Origin: Anaerostipes sp. MSJ-23
Lineage (GTDB): Bacteria; Bacillota; Clostridia; Lachnospirales; Lachnospiraceae
Reading direction: 5' to 3'
NCBI RefSeq assembly: GCF_018918155.1
Contig: NZ_JAHLPY010000008.1
Coordinates: 1 to 64,000, forward strand
DNA length: 64,000 nt
Part shown: one piece after another, positions 9,972 to 19,754 of the stretch
Position numbering within the stretch: position 1 is the stretch's first letter
Layout of the letters: each line of letters begins with the position of its first letter
The notes under the pieces: model-generated
Told to the model about the DNA's origin: nothing
The model's input: the letters and a program-made list of their open reading frames with translations, nothing else
The model's database searches: none
Made by a program: the position numbers and the translations under genes

Positions 9972-12140
9972 ATGGAACAAAGACCTTTGGTTTTAATATT
10001 TGCCGGAGCTCTTTCCGGTATGGCCGCTGTATGGAATCAGAAGATTTCTACAGCGGTTTTTTTCATCGTTGTAATTTTAATAGGTGCAGGGATTTTTATA
10101 GTAAAAAAGAAAACTTTTTGGCCATTTTTGGTAGGTTTTTTCGTCGGACTTTGTATGCTTTTTATAAAAGCACAGGATATTCACAAAGATTTTAAACGGG
10201 CAGCTAATCAGAAAACAGCAATATTACAGGCAACGGTATGTCAGGTTGCAAAGACAGAAAAAAGTACAGCTTTTCTTTTAAAAAAGAAAGGTTTAGAAGG
10301 AAAGATTATGCTTTATTATACGGGAGATCTTAAAGTGATGCCGGGTGATAAGATTGTTACGACAACACAACTGCAAGTGTGGGAAAAGCAGACAAATCCA
10401 GGTCAGTTTTCTTCGCAGAATTATTATTTTAGTAAAGAAATTTATTATCGTGCATATACAAAAGAGATTAAGGTTCTAAGTCATGCTACAGGAGGAACAT
10501 TGTTTTGGCAGCATATCATAAGAATGTTTATAGAACAAAAAATACAGAAACAATATCATGGGGAGGCAGCAGCCTTGGTACGAGGGATGCTGCTTGGAGA
10601 TAAAAGTGATCTTGGAAAAGATGTGGTGGATGATTTTAAACAAAGTGGTCTCATTCATCTTCTGGCGGTATCCGGTCTTCATATTTCCCTTGCAGGAAGG
10701 AGCTTATATCGTCTTCTAAAAAGAATTGGCATTGGATTTTTTTGTTCATCGGTTGTTGGATTTGCTGTAGCCCTTTCTTATGCAATATTAACAGGAGGCA
10801 GTGTTTCTTCGATACGTGCAGTTCTTATGCTTGGTGTTTATTTTTTGTCACAAATTTTTGGACAATCTTATGACTTCTTTTCTTCTGCAGCATTTGCGGG
10901 AATCGTGATTCTTCTTTGGCATCCATTAGCGTTTCTTGACCTTGGCTTTTTATTATCCTTTTGTGCTGTTTTTGTGATTGGTTGGATTCAAGAGAAAGAA
11001 CAAAGAAAGAAAAAAGGATGGATGAGACAGATCATGGAAAGAGTTTCTTTTCCGATAAAAATTCAGATTGGTATGTTACCGATAGTTCTTTATTTACAAT
11101 ATGAAACACCGGTGTTTTCTTTTCTTGCAAATGCGATTGCAGTACCGGCAGCATCTATAGCATTTACGATTGCACTTGCCTTTGTGTGGGCACCAGCATG
11201 TTTTTTGCATAGAGTTGCGGAAATTTTATTTGAGGTCATTTTATGGCTTTCCAGACAGGAATACGGAATGATTACAACGGGTCATGTTCCTTTTCTATGG
11301 GTTTTGATCTTTTATCTTGTTTTCTATGGATGTATTGAAAAAAAGTTTTTACGACCAATGTATGCAGCGTTGATGGTTTCTGGTATGTGGGTGATTATTG
11401 GAATCGTATTATTACCGAAGAATAGTCTTGCATTTCTTGATGTTGGACAAGGAGACTGCACTGCCATCCGAGCAAATGGCGGTATGATTTTTATTGACGG
11501 TGGAAGTAGTAGTGTAAAAAATATTGGAAGATATCGAATGCTACCGTATCTTCGTTATGAAGGCTTCCAGAAAGTAAAAATAGCAATTATTACGCATATG
11601 GATGAAGATCATTATTCTGGGATTTTAGAATTGATTGAAATGAAAAGAGTTTGTTATCTTGGCTTACCAGAAGTAAAGAAGGATGGAACCTATAAAAAAA
11701 TAGAAAGAGCAGCAAAAAAAGCGGGGACAAAGATTTTTTATCTTTCAAAAGATAGAAAACTTTTGGCAGATAGAATTTCTCTCTCTGTTTTGCATCCACA
11801 AAAAGGAAGTGATCTTGAAAAAAATGCAGCTTCTCTTGTTTTTCAAGGGATGGTTTTTGGAAAAAAAGTTTTGATTACAGGAGATGTGGAAAAAGAAGGA
11901 GAAGAAGAGCTTCAGAAAGAAGGCCTAAAACCCGTTGATGTGTTAAAAGTTGCTCATCATGGATCGAAAAACGCGACGAAGGAGGATTTCCTTAAAATAA
12001 CATATCCAAAGATTGCGGTCATTTCCTGTGGGAAGAACAATCGGTATGGACATCCACACAAGGATGTTATCCAAAGATTGCTACAGTATCAGGTACAGAT
12101 AAAAAGGACCGATCAGGAAGGAGCCATCATCTTTCGATAG
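9972..12140 (+). CDS. comEC: ComEC/Rec2-family DNA-uptake channel
   Basis: ComEC carries single-stranded DNA across the membrane in natural transformation. The 722-residue protein has an N-terminal soluble segment between helices, the multi-helix competence domain (about 180-480, beginning ALVRGMLLGDKSDL), and a C-terminal metallo-beta-lactamase domain with LDVGQGDC, THMDEDHYSG and HHGSKNATKE. It starts 3 bases after the GerMN gene and has no obvious break. Competence itself cannot be judged from the sequence. Confidence 0.94.
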   Translation: MEQRPLVLIFAGALSGMAAVWNQKISTAVFFIVVILIGAGIFIVKKKTFWPFLVGFFVGLCMLFIKAQDIHKDFKRAANQKTAILQATVCQVAKTEKSTAFLLKKKGLEGKIMLYYTGDLKVMPGDKIVTTTQLQVWEKQTNPGQFSSQNYYFSKEIYYRAYTKEIKVLSHATGGTLFWQHIIRMFIEQKIQKQYHGEAAALVRGMLLGDKSDLGKDVVDDFKQSGLIHLLAVSGLHISLAGRSLYRLLKRIGIGFFCSSVVGFAVALSYAILTGGSVSSIRAVLMLGVYFLSQIFGQSYDFFSSAAFAGIVILLWHPLAFLDLGFLLSFCAVFVIGWIQEKEQRKKKGWMRQIMERVSFPIKIQIGMLPIVLYLQYETPVFSFLANAIAVPAASIAFTIALAFVWAPACFLHRVAEILFEVILWLSRQEYGMITTGHVPFLWVLIFYLVFYGCIEKKFLRPMYAALMVSGMWVIIGIVLLPKNSLAFLDVGQGDCTAIRANGGMIFIDGGSSSVKNIGRYRMLPYLRYEGFQKVKIAIITHMDEDHYSGILELIEMKRVCYLGLPEVKKDGTYKKIERAAKKAGTKIFYLSKDRKLLADRISLSVLHPQKGSDLEKNAASLVFQGMVFGKKVLITGDVEKEGEEELQKEGLKPVDVLKVAHHGSKNATKEDFLKITYPKIAVISCGKNNRYGHPHKDVIQRLLQYQVQIKRTDQEGAIIFR

Positions 12141-12166
12141 ACCATAAGATCTAGCTGTGTTATACT
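12138..12166 (+). promoter_or_regulatory. Predicted promoter of holA
   Basis: TAGACC (12138-12143), 17 bases, then TATACT (12161-12166) preceded by an extended -10 TGT. The -35 box overlaps the comEC stop codon. The extended -10 makes up for the weak -35. Confidence 0.5.
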
Positions 12167-12196
12167 GAATTTTAAAGAAAAAAATGGAGATGACAC

Positions 12197-13174
12197 ATGA
12201 AAAAAATATTGGAAGATATAAAAAACAATTCCTATGAAAAATTTTATCTGTTTTATGGTTCGGAAAAATATATGATTGCCAAAATGAAAAATCAGTTGAA
12301 AAGAGCATTAGTGGCACCGGAAGATACTATGAATTATGCGTATTTTGAAGGGAAAAAAACAGATGCCATGGAAGTAGCGGAGCTTGCCCGAACGCTGCCG
12401 TTTTTCAGTGATCACAGACTTATCATTCTTGATCAGACGGATCTCGGGAAAAAAACAGATGAAGATTTTTTAAAAGAACTTGAGGAATGCGCAGAAACGA
12501 CAGTCATACTTTTTATTGAAGATTCGGTAGATAAGAGATCAAAAATTTACAAATATCTGGCAAAAGAGGGACATGCGGTATCTTTTGAAACTGCAAATGA
12601 AAAAGAACTTGCCCGCTGGATTTTATCATTACTAAAAAAAGAAGGCAAACAAATGTCACAGGCCGTTTTAAGGAGTTTTCTTTATCGATGTGGCTCTGAC
12701 ATGTTTACTTTAAAAAATGAGCTGGAAAAACTGATTTCTTATACACAGGGAAGGACAGAAATTTCTATGAAGGATTTGGATGCATTGACTTCTTCTCAGA
12801 CAACCAATCAGATTTTTGCTATGTTGGAAGCGATTGCAAAAAAGCAGAGGGAAAAAGTATTGACTTTGTATTATGATTTGATTGAACTAAAAGAATCACC
12901 ATTTGGAATTCTTGCTTTATTGATTCGGCAGTGTAACCAGCTTTTGCAGGTGAAAAATCTTGTTGTGCTTGGAAAAAATAGTGGGAGCATTGCAAAAGAA
13001 ATAAAAGTTCCGCCATTTGTTGCAGGAAAGTTAAAGGATCAAGCGGGAATGTTTTCGATGGAAGAACTTTATTGGATGATTCGTGCATGCGCAAGAACGG
13101 ATGAACAAATTAAGAGTGGAAAGATCAACGATCGAATCGCAGTCGAATTGTTGCTGATTGAATTTAGCGAGTAA
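12197..13174 (+). CDS. holA: DNA polymerase III subunit delta
   Basis: HolA is the clamp-loader wrench that opens the sliding clamp. The 325 residues form the usual AAA+-like fold without a Walker A. Conserved pieces are FYLFYGSEKYMI at the start and the SSQTTNQIFAMLEAI segment. It stands between comEC and rpsT as in many Firmicutes. The terminator at 13191-13218 follows. Confidence 0.93.
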   Translation: MKKILEDIKNNSYEKFYLFYGSEKYMIAKMKNQLKRALVAPEDTMNYAYFEGKKTDAMEVAELARTLPFFSDHRLIILDQTDLGKKTDEDFLKELEECAETTVILFIEDSVDKRSKIYKYLAKEGHAVSFETANEKELARWILSLLKKEGKQMSQAVLRSFLYRCGSDMFTLKNELEKLISYTQGRTEISMKDLDALTSSQTTNQIFAMLEAIAKKQREKVLTLYYDLIELKESPFGILALLIRQCNQLLQVKNLVVLGKNSGSIAKEIKVPPFVAGKLKDQAGMFSMEELYWMIRACARTDEQIKSGKINDRIAVELLLIEFSE

Positions 13175-13190
13175 TTCATAAAAAGAAAAA

Positions 13191-13218
13191 AAGAAGCCTG
13201 ACGGTGGCTTCTTTTTTC
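13191..13218 (+). terminator. Terminator of holA, probably bidirectional with rpsT
   Basis: AAGAAGCC (13191-13198) pairs with GGCTTCTT (13205-13212) around a six-base loop, followed by TTTTCTT. The A-run upstream would give a T-tract on the minus strand, so it can also end rpsT. Confidence 0.8.
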
Positions 13219-13250
13219 TTGGGTTAATTTTTATTTATAATCAATGTAAA

Positions 13251-13514
13251 TTAAGCAATTTTGTTTACAGCTTTGGATAAACGAGAAACTTTTCTTGCAG
13301 CTGTGTTTTTGTGGAAGATTCCTTTTGCTGCTGCTTTATCGATTTCAGAAATGCAAGCTGTTAAAGCTGCATCAGCTGCTGCTTTGTCTCCTGCTGCAAC
13401 GGCTGCTTCTACTTTTTTAATGTAAGTTTTTACTTTTGTTTTGATTGCTTTATTTCTTTCTGTTTTAGTTGCGATTACTTTAATTCTTTTTTTTGCTGAT
13501 TTAATGTTTGCCAT
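13251..13514 (-). CDS. rpsT: 30S ribosomal protein S20
   Basis: An 87-residue, lysine/alanine-rich primary binding protein of 16S rRNA that helps assemble the small subunit. The start MANIKSAKKRIK and the end NTAARKVSRLSKAVNK are typical. A strong GGAGGT lies six bases before the ATG. It is transcribed against holA and divergently from gpr. The leader from its promoter is about 90 bases and contains a stem-like region (GTCTA...TAGAC, about 13567-13597). Confidence 0.97.
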   Translation of the reverse strand: MANIKSAKKRIKVIATKTERNKAIKTKVKTYIKKVEAAVAAGDKAAADAALTACISEIDKAAAKGIFHKNTAARKVSRLSKAVNKIA

Positions 13515-13610
13515 GAGGGCACCTCCAATATAATAACTATTTCTTATTTATTCGTTTTGGTATTCGTCTACAGCGAGACACGGTTAAGCCATAGACAAAC
13601 ATACTGTTAT

Positions 13611-13639
13611 ATTTTATAGAATCCTTTTTGTTTTGTCAA
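13611..13639 (-). promoter_or_regulatory. Predicted promoter of rpsT
   Basis: On the minus strand, TTGACA (13634-13639) and TAAAAT (13611-13616) are 17 bases apart. A perfect -35 box is fitting for a ribosomal protein gene. Confidence 0.7.
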
Positions 13640-13658
13640 TATTTATTCTAAAGAAAAT

Positions 13659-13687
13659 ACATATTTTTTCAAAAAAATACAATACTA
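13659..13687 (+). promoter_or_regulatory. Candidate forespore (sigma-G/F-like) promoter of gpr
   Basis: ACATA (13659-13663), 17 bases, then AATACTA (13681-13687). This resembles the sigma-G pattern (GNATR / CATNNTA) with one mismatch in each box. No sigma-A promoter of comparable quality is visible before gpr. The assignment leans on the known forespore expression of gpr. Confidence 0.4.
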
Positions 13688-13706
13688 AGAAAAAAAGGAG
13701 AATGTT

Positions 13707-14567
13707 ATGCAAAATCGAACAGATCTAGCTTTAGAATTAAAAGAAGATATGGAAGAGACTTCTGCATTTTCTGGAGTTTCCGTAAAAACAAGGATTGATG
13801 CATCGCATCATATCAAAGAAACAAGAATTACCATTAAAAATAAAAAAGGAGAGCGGGCGTTTGGAAAACCAATGGGGCAGTATATTACGATTGAAACAAA
13901 AGATTTGGCATCGAATGATGGCGATTTTCATCGGGAAATGAGTCATGCCCTTTGTCAAAATTTACAGGAGATGATCGGAAAAGATGAAAAGATTCTTGTG
14001 GCGGGCCTTGGAAATGCTGCAGTAACAGCAGATTCCTTAGGACCCAAAGTCGTTAGCAATCTTTTTATTACCAGACATTTAAAGAAAGAGGGATTGATTA
14101 AAAACACAAGGCAGTTAAGTGCCATTGCTCCGGGCGTGATGGCACAGACAGGAATCGAGACAAGTGAGATTTTGGAAGCTCTTGTAGGAAAGACAAAGCC
14201 AGATATATTAATTGTTGTTGATGCGTTAGCGGCAAGGAGTGCACAGAGGTTAAATCGAACCATCCAGCTGAGTGATACAGGAATTGCTCCAGGATCTGGC
14301 GTTGGCAATCATAGGAATGAAATTACAAAACATACGGTTGGAGTTCCGGTACTTGCTCTTGGGGTTCCAACGGTTATTTCTGTGCCATCCATCCTTCATG
14401 ATCTTGTATCAGAAAAGGAAAGAGAAAGAGCTATGCATCAGACAGATGAAGAATTTCTTTCCATGCATGTTACACCCAAAAATATTGACGAATCGATGAA
14501 AAGAATCAGTTATACGATTTCTGAGGGAATCAATCAATTACTGCATATTCGCCAAAAAGGTGAATAG
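13707..14567 (+). CDS. gpr: GPR endopeptidase (germination protease)
   Basis: GPR is made as an inactive zymogen in the forespore and degrades small acid-soluble spore proteins at germination. The 286-residue protein has the family start RTDLALELKEDM, where the short propeptide is cut, and the conserved AGLGNAAVTADSLGPKV and GVGNHRNEITK segments. AAGGAG lies six bases before the ATG. It lies immediately before spoIIP, a common clostridial order, and shows that the organism can or could sporulate. Confidence 0.96.
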   Translation: MQNRTDLALELKEDMEETSAFSGVSVKTRIDASHHIKETRITIKNKKGERAFGKPMGQYITIETKDLASNDGDFHREMSHALCQNLQEMIGKDEKILVAGLGNAAVTADSLGPKVVSNLFITRHLKKEGLIKNTRQLSAIAPGVMAQTGIETSEILEALVGKTKPDILIVVDALAARSAQRLNRTIQLSDTGIAPGSGVGNHRNEITKHTVGVPVLALGVPTVISVPSILHDLVSEKERERAMHQTDEEFLSMHVTPKNIDESMKRISYTISEGINQLLHIRQKGE

Positions 14568-14576
14568 AATGAAAAC

Positions 14577-15686
14577 ATGGGAAAAAATAAGAAACGGATT
14601 ACAAAATTTTGTATTTTTTTATGTTTAGGTTTTCTGGTTTTACAACTTTTTTATCGTCCGGAAATGTTATCTGAGGCGGTTTATGGGTATTATGATGGCT
14701 TAATGGAGGGCCTGTTTCCATCTTATCACAATAAACGTCAGCCAATTTATGGGACAGTCCTGTCAAGAATGATTACGATTTATCGAACAGATGTCATGCC
14801 AGTTTTAAAATACAGTGAAGATTATAAAGAAACATCGGCACAGGATCTTGTGTCATTAAAGTATTATGATTTTGAAGATGATGAAAAAGAAGACACAAAG
14901 GTAGAAGAAATTCCAACAAAAAATGAAACATTCCATTTAAAAAAATGGGAGGATCCTGACTATTTGCGTAAGTATATTTATCAGGTGGATGCGACGACAA
15001 GTGTTACGAATGGAGAAATCAATGGTAAGGAACTTCTTCGAAAAGATTTACGCTTAAAGAAGACAAAAACACCACAAGTTCTTATTTATCATACGCATGG
15101 AAGTGAGCAGTATAAAGATAGTCGGCCAGGAAAAAAGGAAGACACTGTGATTGGAGTTGGAGATCGTTTAACAAAAAAACTTAGAGAAAACGGAATTTCT
15201 GTCATTCATGATCGACAAATTTATGATATCCGGAATGGAAAAGAAGAACGCTCCAAAGCTTATAATTATGCGGCAAGATCTGTGGAGGCATATTTAAGAA
15301 AATATCCGCAAATTCAGGTGGTGATTGATCTTCATCGAGATGGAGTCGGAGAAAATACCAGACTTGTCACAAGACAGAATGGAAAATCAATGGCCCAAAT
15401 TATGTTTTTTAATGGACTTAGTCGGACAGCAAGAAATGGTGATATCAAATATTTAAGAAATCCAAATAAAGAAAACAATTTATCATTTAGTCTTCAGCTT
15501 CAGGCACAGGCAGCAAAAAAATATCCTGGATTTACAAGAAAGATCTATTTGAAAGGATACCGATATAATCTTCATTACCGTGCAAGAAGTCTTCTTGTAG
15601 AAGTGGGAGCACAAAATAATACGATTGCTCAGGCAAAAGCATCGATGAGTTTACTTGCTGAATTATTAAAGAATGTGTTATACTGA
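14577..15686 (+). CDS. spoIIP: Stage II sporulation protein P
   Basis: SpoIIP is the amidase/endopeptidase of the SpoIIDMP machine that thins septal peptidoglycan during engulfment. The 369 residues start with one membrane anchor (FCIFLCLGFLVLQLFY, about 12-27), then a variable stalk and an N-acetylmuramoyl-L-alanine amidase-type domain. That domain has metal-ligand motifs in LIYHTHGSEQY and VVIDLHRDGV and the catalytic Glu in LLVEVGAQNN. It starts 9 bases after gpr. The lepA promoter begins inside its last codons. Confidence 0.94.
   Translation: MGKNKKRITKFCIFLCLGFLVLQLFYRPEMLSEAVYGYYDGLMEGLFPSYHNKRQPIYGTVLSRMITIYRTDVMPVLKYSEDYKETSAQDLVSLKYYDFEDDEKEDTKVEEIPTKNETFHLKKWEDPDYLRKYIYQVDATTSVTNGEINGKELLRKDLRLKKTKTPQVLIYHTHGSEQYKDSRPGKKEDTVIGVGDRLTKKLRENGISVIHDRQIYDIRNGKEERSKAYNYAARSVEAYLRKYPQIQVVIDLHRDGVGENTRLVTRQNGKSMAQIMFFNGLSRTARNGDIKYLRNPNKENNLSFSLQLQAQAAKKYPGFTRKIYLKGYRYNLHYRARSLLVEVGAQNNTIAQAKASMSLLAELLKNVLY
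15655..15684 (+). promoter_or_regulatory. Predicted promoter of lepA
   Basis: TTGCTG (15655-15660), 18 bases, then an extended -10 TGTTATACT ending at 15684, partly overlapping the spoIIP stop. It would separate lepA from sporulation-specific transcription. Confidence 0.5.
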
Positions 15687-15734
15687 ATCGAACGTTCTTT
15701 GGGATAGAACGATGAGATATAAGGAGGAAAATGA

Positions 15735-17546
15735 ATGGCTATTGATCAAAGTAAAATTCGAAATTTTTGTATCATTGCTCATATAGATCACGGAAAATCA
15801 ACACTGGCTGACCGTATTATTCAGATGACAGGGACATTAACAGACCGTGAAATGCAAGAACAGGTTCTTGATAATATGGATTTGGAGAGGGAACGCGGAA
15901 TCACGATTAAATCACAGGCAGTGCGTATCGTATATAAAGCAGACGATGGAGAAGAATATATTTTTAATTTAATTGACACGCCAGGACATGTCGATTTTAA
16001 CTATGAAGTGTCACGAAGCCTTGCGGCCTGTGAAGGAGCAATTCTTGTCGTTGATGCAGCGCAGGGAATTGAAGCTCAGACACTTGCAAACGTTTATCTT
16101 GCTTTAGATCATGATCTTGAGATCATGCCGGTCATTAATAAAGTAGACCTGCCAAGTGCAGAACCGGAACGAGTAAAAGCAGAGATTGAAGATGTGATAG
16201 GAATTGATGCAGAAGATGCACCGCTTGTTTCAGCAAAAACAGGACTTAACGTTGATCAGGTATTAAAACAGATTGTTGAAAAAATTCCAGCACCACAGGG
16301 AGATCCAAAAGGACCATTGCAAGGATTAATCTTTGATAGTATCTATGATGCTTATAAAGGTGTTATTATCTTTACAAGAATTAAAGAAGGAACTATTAAG
16401 GTTGGTACTAGAATGAAAATGATGGCAACTGGAGAATCTGCAGAGGTCGTGGAAGTTGGAACTTTTGGAGCAGGACAGTTTATGCCTTGCCAAGAGTTAA
16501 CAGCTGGAATGGTTGGTTATGTAACAGCAAGTCTTAAAAATGTACAAGGAACAAGGGTTGGTGATACGATTACAGATATGGATCATCCTTGTAAAGAACC
16601 TCTTCCTGGATACAAAAAAGTAAATCCAATGGTATATTGCGGACTATATCCAACTGATGGGGCAAAATATCCAGATTTAAGAGACGCCCTGGAAAAACTG
16701 CAATTAAATGATGCGGCACTTCAGTTTGAACCAGAAACATCCATTGCTCTTGGATTTGGATTTCGATGTGGATTTTTAGGTCTTTTGCATCTAGAAATCG
16801 TGCAGGAACGTCTGGAAAGAGAATATAATCTTGATCTTGTAACGACAGCTCCTGGAGTTATTTATCGTATATATAAGACGGATGGAACGATGATTGAATT
16901 GACGAATCCATCCAATCTTCCAGATCCATCGGAGATCGATCATATGGAAGAACCAATCGTGACTGCAGAGATTATGGTAACTTCTGAGTTTGTAGGGGCA
17001 ATCATGGGACTTTGTCAGGAACGTCGTGGAGTTTATCTTGGAATGGAATATATGGAAGAGACAAGAGCATTGCTTCGTTATGAACTTCCGTTAAATGAAA
17101 TTATTTATGATTTCTTTGATGCGCTGAAATCACGTTCCAGAGGATATGCGTCTCTTGATTATGAAATGAAGGGATATGAGAGTGCACGTCTGGTAAAATT
17201 GGATATTCTGATCAACAAAGAAGAAGTCGATGCGTTATCCTTTATTGTGCATGAAGATACTGCTTATGAACGAGGACGTAAGATGTGTGCAAAATTAAAA
17301 GAAGAAATTCCAAGACATTTATTTGAAGTACCAATTCAGGCAGCCATCGGAAGTAAAATTATTGCAAGAGAGACTGTAAAAGCAATGAGAAAAGACGTTC
17401 TTGCAAAATGTTATGGTGGGGATATTTCTAGAAAAAGAAAACTCCTCGAGAAACAGAAAAAAGGAAAGAAGAGAATGCGTCAGGTTGGAAGTGTAGAGAT
17501 TCCACAGGAAGCATTTATGAGTGTATTAAAACTGGATGAAGACTAA
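15735..17546 (+). CDS. lepA: Elongation factor 4 (LepA) GTPase
   Basis: A ribosome-associated GTPase that affects translocation and ribosome biogenesis. The 603 residues are standard. The G motifs are AHIDHGKST (about 15-23), DTPGH and NKVD; EF-G-like domains and the LepA-specific C-terminal tail ([18 protein letters not shown]) follow. AAGGAGG precedes the ATG. Its end overlaps hemW by 11 bases. Confidence 0.97.
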   Translation: MAIDQSKIRNFCIIAHIDHGKSTLADRIIQMTGTLTDREMQEQVLDNMDLERERGITIKSQAVRIVYKADDGEEYIFNLIDTPGHVDFNYEVSRSLAACEGAILVVDAAQGIEAQTLANVYLALDHDLEIMPVINKVDLPSAEPERVKAEIEDVIGIDAEDAPLVSAKTGLNVDQVLKQIVEKIPAPQGDPKGPLQGLIFDSIYDAYKGVIIFTRIKEGTIKVGTRMKMMATGESAEVVEVGTFGAGQFMPCQELTAGMVGYVTASLKNVQGTRVGDTITDMDHPCKEPLPGYKKVNPMVYCGLYPTDGAKYPDLRDALEKLQLNDAALQFEPETSIALGFGFRCGFLGLLHLEIVQERLEREYNLDLVTTAPGVIYRIYKTDGTMIELTNPSNLPDPSEIDHMEEPIVTAEIMVTSEFVGAIMGLCQERRGVYLGMEYMEETRALLRYELPLNEIIYDFFDALKSRSRGYASLDYEMKGYESARLVKLDILINKEEVDALSFIVHEDTAYERGRKMCAKLKEEIPRHLFEVPIQAAIGSKIIARETVKAMRKDVLAKCYGGDISRKRKLLEKQKKGKKRMRQVGSVEIPQEAFMSVLKLDED

Positions 17547-18678
17547 AGAAATGGAACTTTATGTACATATTCCTTTTTGTGCACAAAAGTGTAAGTATTG
17601 CGATTTTTGCTCTTTTCAGACATCCAAAGAGCAGATAGATTCTTATATAATACAACTAAAAAAGGAGCTTTTACAATGGGCATCTTTTTGCAAAGATCGA
17701 ATGATTTCTACCGTTTTCATCGGAGGAGGAACCCCTTCTTTTATTGAAGCTTGGTATATAGAGATGATTTGTCAGATGATCCGCGAGAGATTTGTTCTGA
17801 AATCGAATGCAGAGATTACGATAGAAGCAAATCCAGGGACGGTGAGTCTTTCAAAATTAAAAAGCTATAAAAAAGCAGGGATTAATCGCATTAGTTTTGG
17901 GCTTCAAAGTACGAGAAAAGAAGAATTGGAGTATCTTGGAAGGATTCATACTTACGATCAATTTTTACAGAGTTTTGAGATGGCAAGAAAAGCAGGATTT
18001 GAGAATATAAATGTGGATCTTATGAGTGCGATTCCAAAACAGAATGTGCATACGTATGAGGAAACATTAAGAAAGATAGCCAAACTTCGTCCAGAACATA
18101 TTTCTGCCTATAGTTTGATTATTGAAGAAGGAACCCCTTTTTATGAAGATAAACATTTGATGGAATATCTTCCTTCAGAAGAAGAGGAGGTCCTTATGTA
18201 CCAGATGACGGGAAAAATCCTAAAAGAATATGGATATCAAAAGTATGAAATATCCAATTATGCAAGAGAAGGGTATGACTGTCAGCATAATCTAGGTTAT
18301 TGGTCCCAGATTTCTTATTTGGGAGTGGGCCTTGGAGCTTCTTCCTATCTGGGAGGGAAGCGTTTCGACCGCACGAAACATATGGAAGAATATCTTAAAA
18401 TTCAAGATTTTTCTAAAGAATATGAGCAGGCAAAGGAGTTGTCTGTGCATGAGGAGATGGAAGAATTTATGTTTCTTGGATTACGGAAAACAAAAGGAAT
18501 ATCCGTGAAAAAATTTTATCAATGCTTTGGAAAGAAAATAGAAGATGTTTATGGAACTGTGATTGAGAAAGCCATAAAAGACGGTCTTATGAAAAGAGAT
18601 GGTCAATGGCTTTCTCTCACAGAAGCAGGAGTTCTTGTAAGCAATCAGGTATTATGTGAATTCCTGTTGGATGTCTAA
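17536..18678 (+). CDS. hemW: HemW-type radical SAM heme chaperone
   Basis: HemW resembles coproporphyrinogen dehydrogenase but acts as a heme-binding chaperone in the members tested. The radical SAM cluster motif is C15-x3-C19-x2-C22 ([11 protein letters not shown]). HVGGGTP appears as FIGGGTPSF, and a HemN C-terminal domain follows. The 380 residues are full length. It overlaps lepA by 11 bases, the usual lepA-hemW pair in Firmicutes. ATG 17551 is an alternative start; neither has a strong ribosome site. Confidence 0.93.
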   Translation: MKTKEMELYVHIPFCAQKCKYCDFCSFQTSKEQIDSYIIQLKKELLQWASFCKDRMISTVFIGGGTPSFIEAWYIEMICQMIRERFVLKSNAEITIEANPGTVSLSKLKSYKKAGINRISFGLQSTRKEELEYLGRIHTYDQFLQSFEMARKAGFENINVDLMSAIPKQNVHTYEETLRKIAKLRPEHISAYSLIIEEGTPFYEDKHLMEYLPSEEEEVLMYQMTGKILKEYGYQKYEISNYAREGYDCQHNLGYWSQISYLGVGLGASSYLGGKRFDRTKHMEEYLKIQDFSKEYEQAKELSVHEEMEEFMFLGLRKTKGISVKKFYQCFGKKIEDVYGTVIEKAIKDGLMKRDGQWLSLTEAGVLVSNQVLCEFLLDV

Positions 18679-19569
18679 TAATTTTAAAAGATTAATGAGC
18701 CCCCAGCCTTGATGGTTTCTGGGGGTTCTTAATTTATCACAACTGTTTTTTAATTTCAGTTTTGCCTGTTTGTTCGTATAAAATGGATATTTTTCCAGAA
18801 GAAGAGCCATAGCACCGGAAACAGCAGGCGTTGCCATCGAAGTTCCGCTTTTTAGGCGATAACGTCCATTTGGATAGCAGGAATAAATATTCGTTCCAGG
18901 AGCAACGACATCTGGTTTCATAATACATGATTCTGTCGGACCTCTGCCGGAATAGTGATTTGACAAACGATAATTTCCAAAGATTTTTGTTGCATCATCA
19001 CTGGCTCCAACGGTGATAATTTTGCGGCTGTTTCCAGGAATGGAAATACTCTTTGGTTTTGGACCATGATTTCCACCAGCAATACAGACAATCAGTCCGT
19101 CATCCCAAAGTTGCTCAACAAAATGAATAATCGCCCTGGCGGATGTGTCATCTTGTGTATTTGCGGCGCCGATTGAAATATTAACAATACGGATATGATA
19201 TGAGTGGTGATGTTTGTGAATCCACTCAAGTCCTTCAATAAAAGCAGATGGAATTCCACTTCCTAGTCCATTTAATACTTTTAAGGAAATGATATGCGAT
19301 TTTGGTGCAATTCCAAGATATCCACCAGAACTTGTTTGTGCTCCGGAAGAAGCAATGCCGGTAATATGTGTACCATGTCCATTATCATCATAAAGAGTCT
19401 GCTTTTTGTTTACAAAATCTTGAAAAGCAACCACTCTTTTTTCAATAGGAAAAAAATCTCTATGAGGATACAAGCCAGTATCCAAAAAAGCGATGCCAAT
19501 TCCGCGACCGGAAAATCCAAGCCGGTGTGCAGCATCTGCATGAATTTGTTCGGAAATTAGCGGAAACAT
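18652..19569 (-). CDS. Subtilisin-like S8 family serine protease, apparently intracellular
   Basis: A 305-residue peptidase with the full catalytic set: Asp30 (FLDTG), His65 (DNGHGTH), oxyanion Asn167 (GGNHG) and Ser244 (SGTSMATP). There is no signal peptide or long propeptide, so it looks like an intracellular subtilisin. The start has GGGAGG 11 bases upstream. Its last 27 bases overlap the 3-prime end of hemW on the opposite strand. The substrate is unknown. Confidence 0.92.
   Translation of the reverse strand: MFPLISEQIHADAAHRLGFSGRGIGIAFLDTGLYPHRDFFPIEKRVVAFQDFVNKKQTLYDDNGHGTHITGIASSGAQTSSGGYLGIAPKSHIISLKVLNGLGSGIPSAFIEGLEWIHKHHHSYHIRIVNISIGAANTQDDTSARAIIHFVEQLWDDGLIVCIAGGNHGPKPKSISIPGNSRKIITVGASDDATKIFGNYRLSNHYSGRGPTESCIMKPDVVAPGTNIYSCYPNGRYRLKSGTSMATPAVSGAMALLLEKYPFYTNKQAKLKLKNSCDKLRTPRNHQGWGLINLLKLLDIQQEFT
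18698..18727 (+). terminator. Hairpin after hemW, inside the S8 protease gene
   Basis: AGCCCCCAG (18698-18706) pairs with CTGGGGGTT (18719-18727), followed by CTTAATTTAT. It lies 20 bases after the hemW stop and is a likely hemW terminator although it sits in the coding 3-prime end of the protease. The T-run is interrupted. Confidence 0.45.
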
Positions 19570-19667
19570 AAAAACCGAAACCTCCCTGTTATTATATTTA
19601 TAGGATACGCATGTTTATGGATGGTGCGACAAAAATGTGCTAAGAATTTAAAAGAACACAAAATCTA

Positions 19668-19697
19668 TTGACACAAGCAGATACAAATACTTATAAT
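19668..19697 (+). promoter_or_regulatory. Strong promoter of lrgAB
   Basis: TTGACA (19668-19673), 18 bases, TATAAT (19692-19697). Both boxes are perfect. The TTG of the -35 box also opens a reading frame into lrgA, but that start is spurious. The predicted leader is about 50 bases. Confidence 0.85.
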
Positions 19698-19754
19698 ATT
19701 GTATACAATCATCAAACACAAAAGATTACATTTGAGAGCGACTGGAGGATTTAT

